Assembly: GCA_015847255.1 (NCBI GenBank)
Contig: JADLZK010008424.1
Coordinates: 62,001 to 126,000 of the forward strand
Length of the DNA: 64,000 nt
Direction: 5' to 3'
Source: Hyparrhenia diplandra
Lineage: Eukaryota > Streptophyta > Magnoliopsida > Poales > Poaceae
Shown one piece after another: positions 10,661-22,400 of this stretch; the first letter of the stretch is position 1; each line of letters starts with the position of its first letter. The notes below the pieces were generated by a model. The model saw only the letters and a program-made list of their open reading frames with translations, was not told the origin of the DNA and did no database searches. A program made the position numbers and the translations under genes.

Positions 10661-13599
10661 AATTCGCACTAGAAGTCAAACATCGGTGTTCTTTTTTTCA
10701 CTCAATAAAAGATCTACATCTTTTACTAAAAAAAGTGCTTCTCGTGTAAACCTTAAGGGAGTCTTAGCCTCGTCCAAAGACAAGACTAAAACTCCCTCGG
10801 GGGCTACATGGGGACCCCTGGGGGGAACCCCCTCCCTCCCTTTTTCAAAACTTTTTTGAAAGAAAAAGTTTTCTTGCGCATTCTCGAAACAATCGTTTAA
10901 GTTGCGAAGGTCGCTCACGCACAAATCCAAAGCAAGGTAACCGAGGCAAATGGACCACCCCTAGTGGCATCCGTATGGACTGCCTAAAGTGGCGTCCACG
11001 GTTACCATCTCATTGGCCGGAGGAGAAAGCAAGCGACCCGGCCACACAATAAACGAACAAATTCGTAGAAACGCAACATAAACATAAATGCACCCGCCAA
11101 GGCCATAGACCTCGGGCGCGCCATTGTTTATATACATCCATCTCACAAGCTCCAATTTTTTCATACAAGGAGAGGTCGGGGCGGGGTGGGCTTCATCCAC
11201 TTGCGCCTCACGGCGAGCCGACGAGGAAGCTTCGGCGCGCGAGCAACACCCTCGACAACTGCTTCCCCGAGGGAGGCGCGGACCAGCCGGCGCATCCTCG
11301 GATTTGGCGTCCACCATCTCCGTGTCCGCCTCATAGGTTGACTCTATGGGGGAGTACGGGGACACACTTCATCCTCGAAGCGGGAGGCCAACCGGTCGCG
11401 GCGCCGCCCACGAAGTCGCATAACGCCGAAGTCTTGGCGGCATCAGCAGCATCCCTCTCGGCGGGATCAACTTCCTCCTCGTCGTCGGAACCGAGGAAGA
11501 AGCCTTCGCAACGCCGTCCGCCACATTGGACTCCATCGGGGAAGTGAGAGCGAAAAACGGCCATACATGTCCGCCGCCGGGACGAAGGCGTTCGGGCTCG
11601 GACTGAGGTAGCCACCCACGGCAAAGCGGCTGCGTCTTTGAGGGCCAACCTCGGGTTGTCGCCCCAAAGCGGCCGACGTCCGACAAGGCCTCTTCCGGCT
11701 CACGGGTACGACTTACGCTCCTGCTCTAGCCTAGCGCCCGGCGTGGCCGCGGTGTTCACGGCTCGGTCGGACCTTCTCCGCCTCACGAAATTGGTGCTCA
11801 AACCGAGTTAGCAAGACAAGGCGATTGAAGGCAAAGCTCACTAAGGAAGAAAGGCGTACCTTGGCGCCGGTACCCGGCCCGACATCACGCCCGTGCTCAT
11901 CCAGCGGCGACTTGCGGAGCTCCTCCTTCTCCTTCACGAGGGTCACCGCCCACCGGACACCAACTTCGCCGTCGATCGAGTGTTCAAGGCATCGCGCACA
12001 TCTCCGCTGCCGTTCGCCTCCTCCGGGACCGGTCCCGCTCGTCATGGGCCTCGCCGGGAGACTGGAGGGGCCGGATCCGAGCCTCTTCAAAATCATGGCT
12101 CATCGAGCCATGTCACGCCACTTTGCTGGCGGCCTCGGACCTAACCTTGACAAGCTCGGCCTCCGGGGTCCGCCGTTAGGACTCCCTTTCCTCGGCGAGG
12201 GCAGCAAGCGGGGAGGTCTCGCTGCAGGCCTCGATCAACTTCACGAAGTTTGACCAAGGGCATTCGGTTCGGGGCGTTCGGCGAAGGAGCTCGGACTTCT
12301 CCGGGCGGCGGCGGAGAGCCCGCAACGACGATACTACTCATCAAGACGCAAGCACAAAGGACATGCAGCCAGGGGATGGCCGTCAAGATACTACCGCGTC
12401 GACTTCGGGCGAGGCGGCGGTTATGGTCTCCCGATCCTCGCTAGGCCCTCGGCGGCCCACCGGCGGATCTGCTCGAGGTTCTCTCCACCCGGGACCTCGG
12501 GGCGGTCGTCGACCACCACGGCGGCCGGCCGGGCGGCGTGCCACCCAGGGTCAAGGTGGACCGCCCGGCGGGTCGGCTTCCGAGGGGGGATACATCTCCT
12601 CCGGCAACTCCTCGGCTCAGGGAACCCGGACCAATAGAAGTCGGGGGCCCTGGGCCGACCACGGGCGGCCGTCCTGCGTCATGGCCCGAAGTCGGCGCTT
12701 AAGCCTAGGGCTGCCTCGAACCGGACCACGTGGAGTAAGCGGGAAGTCGGGGTTATACGCCCCGTGAACCCCCCGGTTGGCGGTCGGCGCGGGACTTCGG
12801 CGCGTCTCTGCCGCCATGAAGAGCTTCTCTTGCGAACCCGGACAAAGGGGCCCGACTCACCGGGATGGGTGGCGGCGTCCACCCCCGCCGAATGGCGCCA
12901 TCGGCCTCCCAAGACCGAGGGCCGTCGTCATGGGCCACACCGTAGAGCTCTCGTGTCGACCACCATCGGCCGAGTGGCCGACCCACCATCGCCACCGAGG
13001 GCCCGCACCCACCGAGGGGTGGCCTCAGGCAGCCCGGGTCCGACCCCTGGGGCTGGGGTCGCGCCACGGGAGGATCTCGACGAAGGCAAAGACGATATCT
13101 TGGCCGGGCGACCCCGGCCTCGGGCCCCGCCCCGGCCGAAACGCTAGCTCAAGGCCTTCTTGGGGTCTGTAGCCAACGGCGCCCCGCTTCTGGGGTCCAG
13201 AACGATGTCGGGACAAAGCAATCATATGCCGAAGAAAATCAAGGTTGTGGGGGCGAAAGGAAACTCAATGGCGAGGGGGATCGCCCTCGGCCGGCGAGGC
13301 TCCCGGGGAAGGGGCCGCGACCTAGGGCGCACTTGACGCGCTGGCCGTCCCGCCCCCACGACATCCGTGCGCACGGGGTCGGATGGGGACGGGGGGTGTG
13401 GCTCGTCCCCCCCGAACCGTGCCGGCGGCGGCCGGTACCCGCGACAGTGGCGTCGACTCCTCCCTCTGGGCCTCACCAATGACCAGGTGCCTACATGGCC
13501 AACTTGACGGTCCCGAGGACTCGGCCGGAAGAGCCCTCGAGCGCCGCGGTGTCAGCGGTCCCCGGCGCCTCGAGCTGGGGCTCGAGCTCGGGCACGTAA
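10661..13599. other. Retrotransposon 3' spacer, probable C-terminal part of the antisense ORF
   Basis: Between integrase and the antisense domain. 10680-10880 has a poly-T/poly-A rich, partly self-complementary stretch (CCCTGGGGGGAACCCCCTCCCTCCC). The rest is GC-rich with short open stretches on both strands. Codon-like bias on the minus strand is suggested by acidic and Ala-rich peptides but I cannot assemble a protein. Confidence 0.4.
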
Positions 13600-14912
13600 C
13601 GAAGCCCCGACTTCGGTCGGGAGCCCCATGGCTCGGTCTATCCGAGCCGCCACGTCGTCATCGGCGAGTTCACGCAGAATCGGTCCTCGGGATCCTCGTC
13701 CTCGCCCGGTGGTCGAGGTGTCGAGTGACTTCGCCCCGCCTCTGGCTGCTCGGCCCGGCGCTTCTCGCGAGCCACGTTTTCTTCTTCTTCTCCTCCTTCT
13801 TCAACGCCTTGGCCTTGCATTCGTTCGTTAAACGGTTCGCCGCCCGGCGATCGGCACCAATGCCGGCACGAGGGGCGGAGGAGTCGCGGTAATCGAGGCG
13901 GCCTGCGAGAAGAAAGAGTGAAGCGCCATGGCGACAATGCGAAGCAATGCAAGGACACCAAGTCAAAGCACTTACGGGGAGATATACCCTCGGTCGGGCG
14001 CATGGGGATCTCGGGGATACGTGTCGGTGTTGTTGGACCCCAACGCATCCCTCACCCTCTTGGCCGGGCCATTGGTGGAAGCGAAGGCGACATCCGACGC
14101 CACCAAGACGGCGGCCTCGGGGTCATCGGCACATGCGCAAAGAGGGCGAGCCATCAACGGCAACACCTTCCCTCGAGCCGCGGGACCGCCGCCTAGGGCC
14201 CTCCAACCGATGATGATCCTCGAGGGGGGACCCGGTTCCACTTCGCGGGCGTGCTTGAGGACACGCCCGGTGTACACCGGAAGCGGCGTTCTCGTCGTTG
14301 CGGAGGTAGAACCACCGATCTTGCCACCCCTTGTTGGAGGAGGTGAGCTTGGAGAGGCGATGTACCCATCGGCTCGGTTCGGGCCGTCGCTCCTCGGCGG
14401 ACTTGGGAGCGCCAAGACCTCCCGCCCACGCGCCCTCCGTGGTTGGCCTGCGCGGCCAGAGGCGTGGTAAGGTCCGCCTTGAAGAACCACAACGAGAGGT
14501 CCCAATGCGGCTCGATCCCGGGGAATCCCTCACAAAGGGTGACGAAGATGGCGGCACGGGAGATCGAGTTCGGGGCGAATGATGAAGCTCGATTTCATAG
14601 TAGTGGAGGATCGCCCGAATGAACCGGCCGCCGGCAGATACCGCGCCGCGCCGGTGAAGATCCATCAAGCTCACCACGTAGCCATCGGGAGGGTTAGGCT
14701 CCTCCCGGTCAATCGGAGCAATCCACTCGGCCGCGCTTCATCGGTGCGGGGGCGAAGAAGCCCTTCATCGACGAGACGCCATTTGGAGCTTCTCCTCCGT
14801 CGCCCGTCGTCCCCGGCCACGGCCAAAGATCGAGCACCTCCCTCACGCCGTCACCGCTACCCTGTTTGCACCATGGATGAAAGGGAGGCGAAGGGTGGCA
14901 ACCGCCTAGCAA
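13600..14912 (-). pseudogene. Antisense additional ORF of the retrotransposon (PF04195-like)
   Basis: On the strand opposite to gag-pol. The reading starts near MKRGRVDCSD (about 14712-14741) and continues PPDGYVVSLMDLHRRGAV, AGGRFIRAILHYYEIELHH (14560-14640), FPGIEPHWDLW (about 14490-14520), WFFKADLTTPLAAQ (14450-14490), SNKGWQDRWFYLRND (about 14310-14350). These match the grass family Pfam calls putative gypsy-type transposon (PF04195). Antisense extra ORFs before the 3' LTR are known in the plant Tat group; their function is unknown. A coiled-coil-like acidic stretch with EEGGEEEENVAREKRR follows near 13780. At least three frame changes interrupt it. Confidence 0.65.
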
Positions 14913-16141
14913 CCCCGATCACCACGAGCACAAGACAAGTGAATCTCTCCCTTAATCTCTCCCACAATATCTCTCTATCTCCCGATTCTTTGCAGCAAGA
15001 AGGCAAGAAGGCGATGGCAAAGAGCAAGGGGAGCAACTATCGCCGCCGCGCACGACCCCACATTTATAGGGAAGGGAAGGCAAACCGCCCGGCCTGGGCA
15101 ATCGAACCGACTCTGGAATGGACGGCCCATGATGGAGCGAGAACCGCTCATCAACGGCCAAAGCCGCGGTGGAACCGTCGAGGGCGCGATTAATGCGCCT
15201 TGACGGAGCCCTCGATCTCCGCCCACGACAAGAAGACGTAAGGCCGCGTCCCATCCGGCCGCAATATCGGCGCCACCTCGGCGTGGCGACTAGGCGCCCG
15301 GTCTTCGGTCGGGGGTAAAACCGTCCGGCCACCCATATCCGTGCGCCCGACCACGAGGGGCAAAAAGTCGATTCGTTGGCGGTTCCGCCCGCCGCGGAAA
15401 CCAAAGCGAGCCTCGGTGACATACCCTACGTTCCGAGAGGTTGCGGCGCTCGGGCCCACGAGGGGTTTCCACGATCGCCTCGGGATAACACGAGGCGAGG
15501 ACGAGGAGGAAATGCACAACCGGCTATACCCCGGGCCCCACTGGGGCTCTGGATTTCCTGAACGTGTTTAAGGCCCGCGGTCTTCGCTTATAGAGATGTC
15601 CCATCCATGGGAGGCCCACGGGCCCTCCGGGGTTGGTCGCCCAAACCCCGGGATACGCTAAGCGGTCCGCGAGTTCTCATGGGGTGAATCACGGATCACA
15701 TAGCCGACCCTTGCTCCGGCAAAAGCACGGGCACCCCGCGTAAACAGACCCGCCAGCAACGCTCAGGAACCACGACACATTCGGACTACGGGGGCATTGT
15801 GACGTGTCTCCCCTCCTCCTCCCTTCGGGAGGCGGCGGAGGAGCGTATGATCAAAGTCGAGGAGGCTGGGTCGACCTTGCGCACATAAGCGGGTCTCGGG
15901 CTGCCCACGCCAAAACAAACACGCTCCGCACAAACAAGCGTAATTTAAGAGTCTGTTTCGGTCTTGCCAACAGACGAGACATAAAAGACCTCGAAGGAAT
16001 CTGCCATTCCATTCGAGGCCTCGGGAACTACACCAGCCAGTGCCTTTCGCACCCCCTTGTAGGCGAACCACCCCGAGTGAAACAACAAGGCGACGGGAGC
16101 AGCGGAACCCCGGGCGAGTCCTCACTCACTCGGGGGGCTAC
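14913..16141. other. Retrotransposon internal spacer before the 3' LTR
   Basis: No convincing coding sequence. 14940-15060 on the minus strand may be the promoter side of the antisense ORF (TATAAATG-like sequence near 15060). A CCTCCTCCCTTCGGGAGGCGGCGGAGG hairpin lies at about 15809-15836. The purine/G-rich tract CTCGGGGGGCTAC at about 16129-16141 directly before the 3' LTR is the likely polypurine tract. Confidence 0.5.
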
Positions 16142-17507
16142 TATCGAGGACCTAAATATTGGGCCCCGAGACATTCTCCAAACTATGAGAATGCTGCCGC
16201 TGCCAAGGCCAAGAAAACCTAGCCCACTATCATCCCAAGACGAGGGCGGTCCGGCCGGACGATGGACGAGCCATTGGCCACGGCGCTCACATAACGGCGA
16301 AATCGGCCCGCGGGCGGCCCCCACAAAGCGGCCCAAATGGAGTCACCACGGCGTAAAGAGCTCATCACGCTCACGAAGGACAAGGTCAAGGACCTCCGCC
16401 CGGACAACGAACCATGGCGTTCCACGTCGGCAGCGAGCCAAACCATGGCTCGGACTTCGACCACGCATCTCCGTCACCGCGAGGCTGGCCTAGCTCACCG
16501 TACCCCGGGAGAAATCTCCGCCGTCAGGGGTGGCCTAGCTCACCACCCTCGGGCGCAAAAACTCCGCCGCCCGAGGGAGACCACTCTCCATCCTCGGGTG
16601 AGGCCCAACTCAGCCCGTCTAGGGTCGCCGACCCTCGGGTGGGGAGGTTCCGTCGGGAGAAGGGAAACCGCCCGCATTCACGCGGTCGCCGACGACAAGC
16701 GAGGCGCCCGGTGCCATCGACACGCCCGATCCGTCGAACGCGAATCGTCTCCCCAATCCGGCCCGATGGGACGCAAAGCTGAACCCGGTGGCGTGTTACA
16801 CCACTTCGGCATCGGAAACCAGAATGACAGCATTCATTTTCGAGCACCGTCAAAACGCCACGTTGGGCGGACCCTCGGGCACTTGACACGCATAACCCGG
16901 CAACCTGCTCGGGACCGGCCTCGCCATGCAGAGACTATGAGGGACGCCTCACGGGACCTCGGGGGCGCGCCGGGGCGGCACGTCCACCATCCCGGATCGG
17001 GGCCGCGTGTCTTCGTCAAGCAACATCCAAGCCGGCCCACCCCGCCCGGCGCACATGCAACCGGTGTAGCCTCGGGGAATTAGCCACCTAGGCGTCCACG
17101 TGTAAACATTATCTCTCTCCTTCTCCTATAAAAGGGGGAATAATGCCTCATTCGATTCGATTCGATTCGATTCGTTTCGATTCGATAGGATTTGATTCGG
17201 TCGAGCCGCTCGGCTCAATTCACGCGGAGGAAACGCACACCACACCCACCATAACCACGATCGTGGGGCTTGAGACCAGCGTCTCTCCCCGCGCCGCTGT
17301 AACCCCCTCTCGCAGGCTCACCTTTGAGCTTGAGGGTAACACGAAAGCGAGGACACACCCCCATTTGGGCGTAGGGCCCCGTTATTCGAACCGGGATAAA
17401 CTGGCTGCGTCCGTGTCCATCTGGCGCTACGCCATCGAGGGAGGAGGCACACGGCTTATAAATTCTTTATTGCGGCACCGAGGCACCCACCGTTCCTCGA
17501 AACGCCG
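16142..17507 (+). repeat. 3' LTR of the Ty3/gypsy element
   Basis: Pairs with 2929-4290 over its whole length, including the TATA box at 17124-17140, the GATTC repeat at 17150-17190 and the terminal CACCCACCGTTCCTCGAAACG. It starts directly after the G-rich tract. Confidence 0.88.
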
Positions 17508-17654
17508 ACAACAATGTAACTGTGTAATTAGTTATTATTTTTACCTACATTTCTTGCTCCGAACATATGTCTTTTGATGTATTTAATGTGATGTGATAGA
17601 GAGTTGAAAAAGTTGTACCTTTTGGGCTAAAATTTAGCCATCTAAACGAGGCCC

Positions 17655-18196
17655 GGATACACATTTGTAGTATCAACTAGCACATTCCCCGTGCGAGCAC
17701 GGGCCAGTAACATGCGGGCAGTGGCAAAGCGCCGGTGCAGCAGCGCGTGTGGGTGAAGGCGCGCGGCTGCTGCGGGGTGGAGGCCCGGGCGGTAGAGCCA
17801 GGTGGAGGCGAAGGCACGGCGGCGGGACGACATCGCCGAGGTACGTCTGCCGCGCAGCCAGGGGAAAGGCACTTGCCGGGTCGGGGCCATTGGTCGAGGC
17901 CGCAACAGTGGTGGAGACACGGACACGCGGGGCAGCGGCGCCGGCGTCGCTGCGTGCGGGTGGATTGGACCAGCGGCCTTGCGTGCAGGTGGAGCCGGCA
18001 ATTTTTTTATTTTAGTTTTTGGATAAGTGAGCCGGCGAGGGTGAAGTGAGTGGACGATGATGCTACAGGGCTGGATGCACATAAACGGGTTCACTGTAGA
18101 TGAGCAGTGATGTGTCTAGGAAATACCCGGTACTGCTGATCTACAGGGAGGGTCACCAAAAATAAAGATCTTTATAGATGCTATGACATTTAAAAT
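17655..18196. other. GC-rich intergenic DNA, possible Helitron 3' end on the minus strand
   Basis: CTAG at 17677-17680, read on the minus strand, is preceded by a hairpin CCCGTGC-TC-GCACGGG (17687-17703) six to seven bases away, and the next minus-strand base is T. Hairpin plus CTAG followed by T is the 3' end signature of plant Helitrons. No matching 5' TC end could be fixed; the interior (17700-18060) is G-rich and has no recognisable gene. Confidence 0.35.
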
Positions 18197-18446
18197 CTTT
18201 CCTTCCGTTCACAATACTTTGCAATGTTTTGATTTCATTATAAACTGTGTTTGACTGCTTCGTCTTATTCAAATTTTTTATGTAAATTATAAAACAAACA
18301 AAAACGTCATTACAATATTTTTAGTGATGTAATAAGTCATAACAAAAGTGGTAATATTTATTTAAAAAGTTGAATAAGGCGAGAGGTCAAATACAGTCTA
18401 TATGAGTCAAAAAGAATTGCAAAGTATTGTGAAACGGAGGAAAGTA
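18197..18446. mobile_element. Stowaway-like MITE, copy 1
   Basis: Inverted termini CTTCCGTTCACAATACTTTGC (start) and GCAAAGTATTGTGAAACGGAGG (end). The AT-rich interior contains ATGTAAATTATAAAACAAAC and AGTGATGTAATAAGTCATAAC, shared almost base for base with 24346-24587. About 250 bases, noncoding, TA at the edges. Confidence 0.8.
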
Positions 18447-19478
18447 TTTAACACTATATTCGAGAAATATGGATAGACAAAACTTAACACTGACTGCAGT
18501 TTTCAATCCTAAACCAAGTGCTGCAGCAAAACACAACCACAACCATTGCAGTAAAAGCTGATCTTCGCCCAGTGTAAAATAATAAGGGGAGGCAGTGCCT
18601 AGTGTAAAATTCTATCCTCCCAAAAACGCGTCTGCGCGTGGTGTAAAAACTCTTCTTCTTAAATACAGAGATGCGCAAATATTTTACGTATTCGAAAAAA
18701 AAAAAAAAGCTGATCGTCGCCAGGAAAAGGAAACCCAGAGCAAATTTAACCTTCTCCATATGATATGAAGTCATCATTGCCCCCACAGCAGTGTTGCGAC
18801 GATTGCATCACACTGATTGACCTTCCGGTGAACCACACCCTTCAAGAAAATTTGAACATGTAAATCCTCTAATCGAAGGAGCGCTACAAGTCGCCGCACG
18901 ATCACTAACGCGATTATGACATATCGGAGCTGCAAAAACACAGAGCAAGGGTTGTGTTTTTATCCATCAACAGTTCATGTTCTATTTTGCCAGAACAGTC
19001 TTCATCTGCATAACGCAATGGAAGTACACGATGGAAGTACACGTTGGCAGCATCGGACCAACAAAAGAGTACAGGACATGAGGCTGTTTCTGTCAGCTGT
19101 GGAAAAGGCAGAATAGCGATGTTTTCAGGGTTAAGAACTGAGAACCCCAGAAGCCAAGTGCTACTTTTATGTGACGAAAGTCAGCTATGTGACTTACAAG
19201 AGATGACTCCCACATTTGTGATGTTTGGTGTACACTTTTTTTCCTTACCAATGTAACCCATAATGACTTTTGAATCATGTAAACTTTCAAATCACTGCAG
19301 GCCGTTTTGGGTCACCGAAGTGAAAACTCATATTGGAAATCCTCTACCTTCTGTTGGGGTCACCAAAAAAAGGGGCCATTTGAATCTTTTCTTGAAAATA
19401 TAACATTTTTTCACTCGAGCAAAATGTTTTTATCAGCATCACAACAGCAGCATCTTTGCCAAGTCCTATCGAGCATAA
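18447..19478. other. Intergenic, 3' flank of NOC2
   Basis: AT-rich with poly(A) at 18695-18708. Three AGTGTAAAAT-like words lie at 18570-18645. The 3' UTR of the minus-strand NOC2 gene must lie in the right part. Nothing else recognised. Confidence 0.4.
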
Positions 19479-22400
19479 CTAATGCCTGGTCTTCTTCTTG
19501 GGATGTGAATTCCTTTTTGTTCTCGATGGCGCCTTGTGCGGCAATGGCGGCGCTTGTTCCTCTTCTTCAGCTTCGCCTTCTTTTTGTTTCTTATATTCAC
19601 TGTCAGGGTCTACAAAGTCTTCATCACTATCATCTTCAACAGGAACGAAACCATCCTCTGGTTCCTGATTGTTGCCATCCTCTTCATCTGAGCTCAAGAC
19701 CAAATCCTCAACCCGATCCTCCTCAGTAGCAACATCATGATCCTCCCGGGGTCGTTTTTTATTCTCCTTTGGGGTTCTGCACACCGAACAATGGTATGAT
19801 AATGTGTTTTCCATGGCAAGTAATGGAAAAAAAAAAAAAAAGAGGGAAGGCAGAACGTACTTGGGCTTCTTATTTTCAGCCAACAAGTTCTTACTGAAAG
19901 CAATAGTGCCTTCATCATCGTCCTGCTCATCCTGTTGCTTCTGCGCTTCTGATAACCTCCGTGAGAAGGTTGAGGACTCAGCCCCCACAATCACACTGGA
20001 CAACAAGAAGGAATTAGTGAACCAAATGCCATTAATTAGTATGCACTTCTGTACTTACAAGATAATCATGACACTAAAATGTAGAGCGTGCGGCTAGAAA
20101 ATATAACAGAAGTCACACCTAACTAATTCGCAGAGGATAATTGTTTGTGATATGAACTTAGCTGATAGATGGAACTAACCTGGTCTCATCCAGAGCATCC
20201 ATCCTGTCCTGCGCTCTCTGGTGTAGAGTAGCAACATATTTTGAGAGCGGGCTGCAATGTTCTTCCTTTTCGGTCTGTTTGGAAAAGATTGCTAAAGTTC
20301 ACAAAATGACACAAGATTGATAGTATAGAAATAAATAATGTGCAAAAAGCAAAGCCACAAAGTCAGGACTCATGCCTGCAGAAATGACTCTACAGCTGGG
20401 TCATTGGGTGAAAATGCAATGCCCACGCGTTTTGACTTAATGAACTCGACATTGGCCTCTGTCTGAAAGCAGACATGATGATAAACATTAGCATATGTGC
20501 AATGGTTCAAATACTGTAATTCAAACTCCTACACATGCTTGGCAAACCTGATACATAAGATCCTTGATCTCTTTCCTAAATCTGTCAGCTTTAATGGTTT
20601 TGCAAAAGCTTCGGAGCCGAACAAGTGGAATGAAGGACATCTCAAAGAAGGCAATGGAGTAGCTCCATTGGGCCAAATGTTTAGCCAGCTCATCGACCAC
20701 AGAATAAATGCAAGCTTCCTGAAAGGCACGTGTCTTTACTGTTTTCTTGTCCACCTGTCAAAAGAGAACTGTTACAAGCTTCTTCAAAGGGCATGTTCCA
20801 TAGTCATATGTTATATTGCAAGAAAACAAACCTGTTTAACACTGAACAAATTCACAGCTTTGCCAACACCTCCATCTGGACGTCCTCTAAGTTCTTTCAT
20901 TTCAAGCATATCGAGCAGCAGGGAGGACACGGGAATGAAGGTACCAGTGGCTTCAGCAATACGATTAAGCATTCTGACACACCTAAGGGCACAGGGAAGT
21001 AGCGTGCGCTAGGTACAAGGCATGCCACACCATGTATTATTTGGGTCAACGGATAAGCTAGAGGTCGGAATTCTTCCTCAGAACTACATCCACACACAAC
21101 ACTGGTCCAAAGCTCAAGGCAGAATATGTATTGCCAATCATAAATTTTTTGGTACGATTTCTGCAAAAGAAAAATGTCAACTCTTTAACAGCCAGCAACA
21201 GAAAACTGATGAAGTGTCTGGACAACAAAACATATACTAGTAACACCGAGGAAAAATAACATTTTGTAAAGGTGAGATTTTTCCAATAAAAGAGGTGCAA
21301 GAAAAAGGGGATTTACTGTATTGGAGAATAATAAGGTCTGAATGTATTTCAAAGCTTATACAGTACAAGTGTAGGTATTTGAGTGGCAGTATGAATAGTA
21401 CCTCCGCTTGTTTTTTTTGATGATTTACTGCTTTCTTTCTGCCTTTTGTCCTTTGCTGACTTTCAAAATAAAACAAGAAGCAAATATCTCTGTCAGGTCA
21501 TAGGTAGACAATGAAGTTTCAGTGCATGGCAATTAGTTCAGTGACATATACCTTTTGGCCCCCTTTCAGTAAGAGCTCCTCTTAGGATAACCCCCAGTTG
21601 ACGGATGAAAACAAAAGCATGCTGATCGCTTTTGCGGATCCAAACTATACAATTCTCTGACACAATTTCCAAGGAATTGAATGTGTTGCAGTTTTGATCC
21701 ACTGATAGATTTGGACAATTTGCAGTTCACCAAATAAGCCTTGTAGATACCCTTGAGGCACGTATCAAGGCAATCCGAACCTACTTGAATGCACAAGTCT
21801 CGAAGGAACATAAAAAGAAACAAGAGGCATTGCACCTCGTCCTCTAGCCCATGTATGAAGCAGAGCCTACAATTGAAGCATGTGAACAAAAGTAAATGTT
21901 GTAAACTTGGGAGATGGACACAAAGCAATGCGAAAGAAACTTAAAGATAGGCGGAAATTGTAACCTACGCACCTTAACATACTTCCTCAGGAGTGATGGG
22001 AAAGCTGCCAAAAAAAACAGCTGATGCTCTGACACGGTGTATAGTAAATGCAATCATTTGCTCATCGGTCATCTCTGTTATCATATGAAGTGCATTGGAA
22101 AGAAAAATTCTCATAAGATTACCATGCCTCTTCCATGGCTTACTCAGCATCAGCTCACTGATTGCCTCTTTCTTCCCTCCAAAGCTTGGGGCACCAAGTA
22201 ATTGACGGAGGACTCTATCCATGTGTTTCAAAACAAAGTGCATAACTTTATCAAGTACACTACCAGACATGACACTGAGCTTTGGAGTTGAATTGTCCCC
22301 TTGATCTTCACCATAATGACAGGCTCTGCGAAAAGCATGAAGAATAGAACGGATAGAACCTATCTTCTCATTCTCTACTCCGTCACACCAGGAATCAACC

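Larger units (their letters stand above)
2929..17507 (+). mobile_element. Ty3/gypsy LTR retrotransposon, RIRE2/Tat-like, decayed, 14.6 kb
   Basis: Two LTRs of about 1.36 kb flank 11.8 kb. The order protease, RT, RNase H, integrase marks Ty3/gypsy. The length, the long spacer after integrase, the antisense ORF and the DGGSS protease site are features of the plant Tat group. The 5-base sequence ACAAC directly abuts both ends (2924-2928 and 17508-17512) and fits a target duplication inside the MITE. LTR tips read CG rather than TG..CA, so the exact edges may shift by 1-3 bases. Every domain is interrupted by frameshifts, so this copy could not move by itself as written, although part of the damage may be consensus error. 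Confidence 0.88.
2782..17654. mobile_element. MITE (GGGCC..GTTTAG termini) split by an LTR retrotransposon
   Basis: Left half 2782-2928, right half about 17508-17654. The outer ends are inverted copies: GGGCCACGTTTAGATGGC at 2782 and the reverse complement of GCCATCTAAACGAGGCCC ending at 17654. The inner sequence matches a common grass MITE: CGTTTGTTTGTGGTAAA, TAACTAGGCTCAAAAGATTCGCCTCGTGATGTAC on the left, and ACTGTGTAATTAGTTATT on the right. Two more copies of the family lie at 54453-54750 and 55919-56188. It has no coding capacity. The superfamily cannot be fixed without a clean target duplication. Confidence 0.8.

Noticed and set aside
14579..15193. 204-codon plus-strand frame near the 3' end of the retrotransposon
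   Set aside because: It overlaps the head of the conserved antisense ORF; its peptide is Arg/Pro-rich and low in complexity.
17720..18050. GC-rich open frames as a host gene
   Set aside because: Open on several frames at once, no domain, next to a likely Helitron end; base composition alone explains it.
20977..20990. An AG acceptor at 20983-20984 that would start a separate NOC2 exon
   Set aside because: Homology is continuous on both sides (SARYFPV then RCVRMLNRI); a one-base loss explains the frame change better than an intron.
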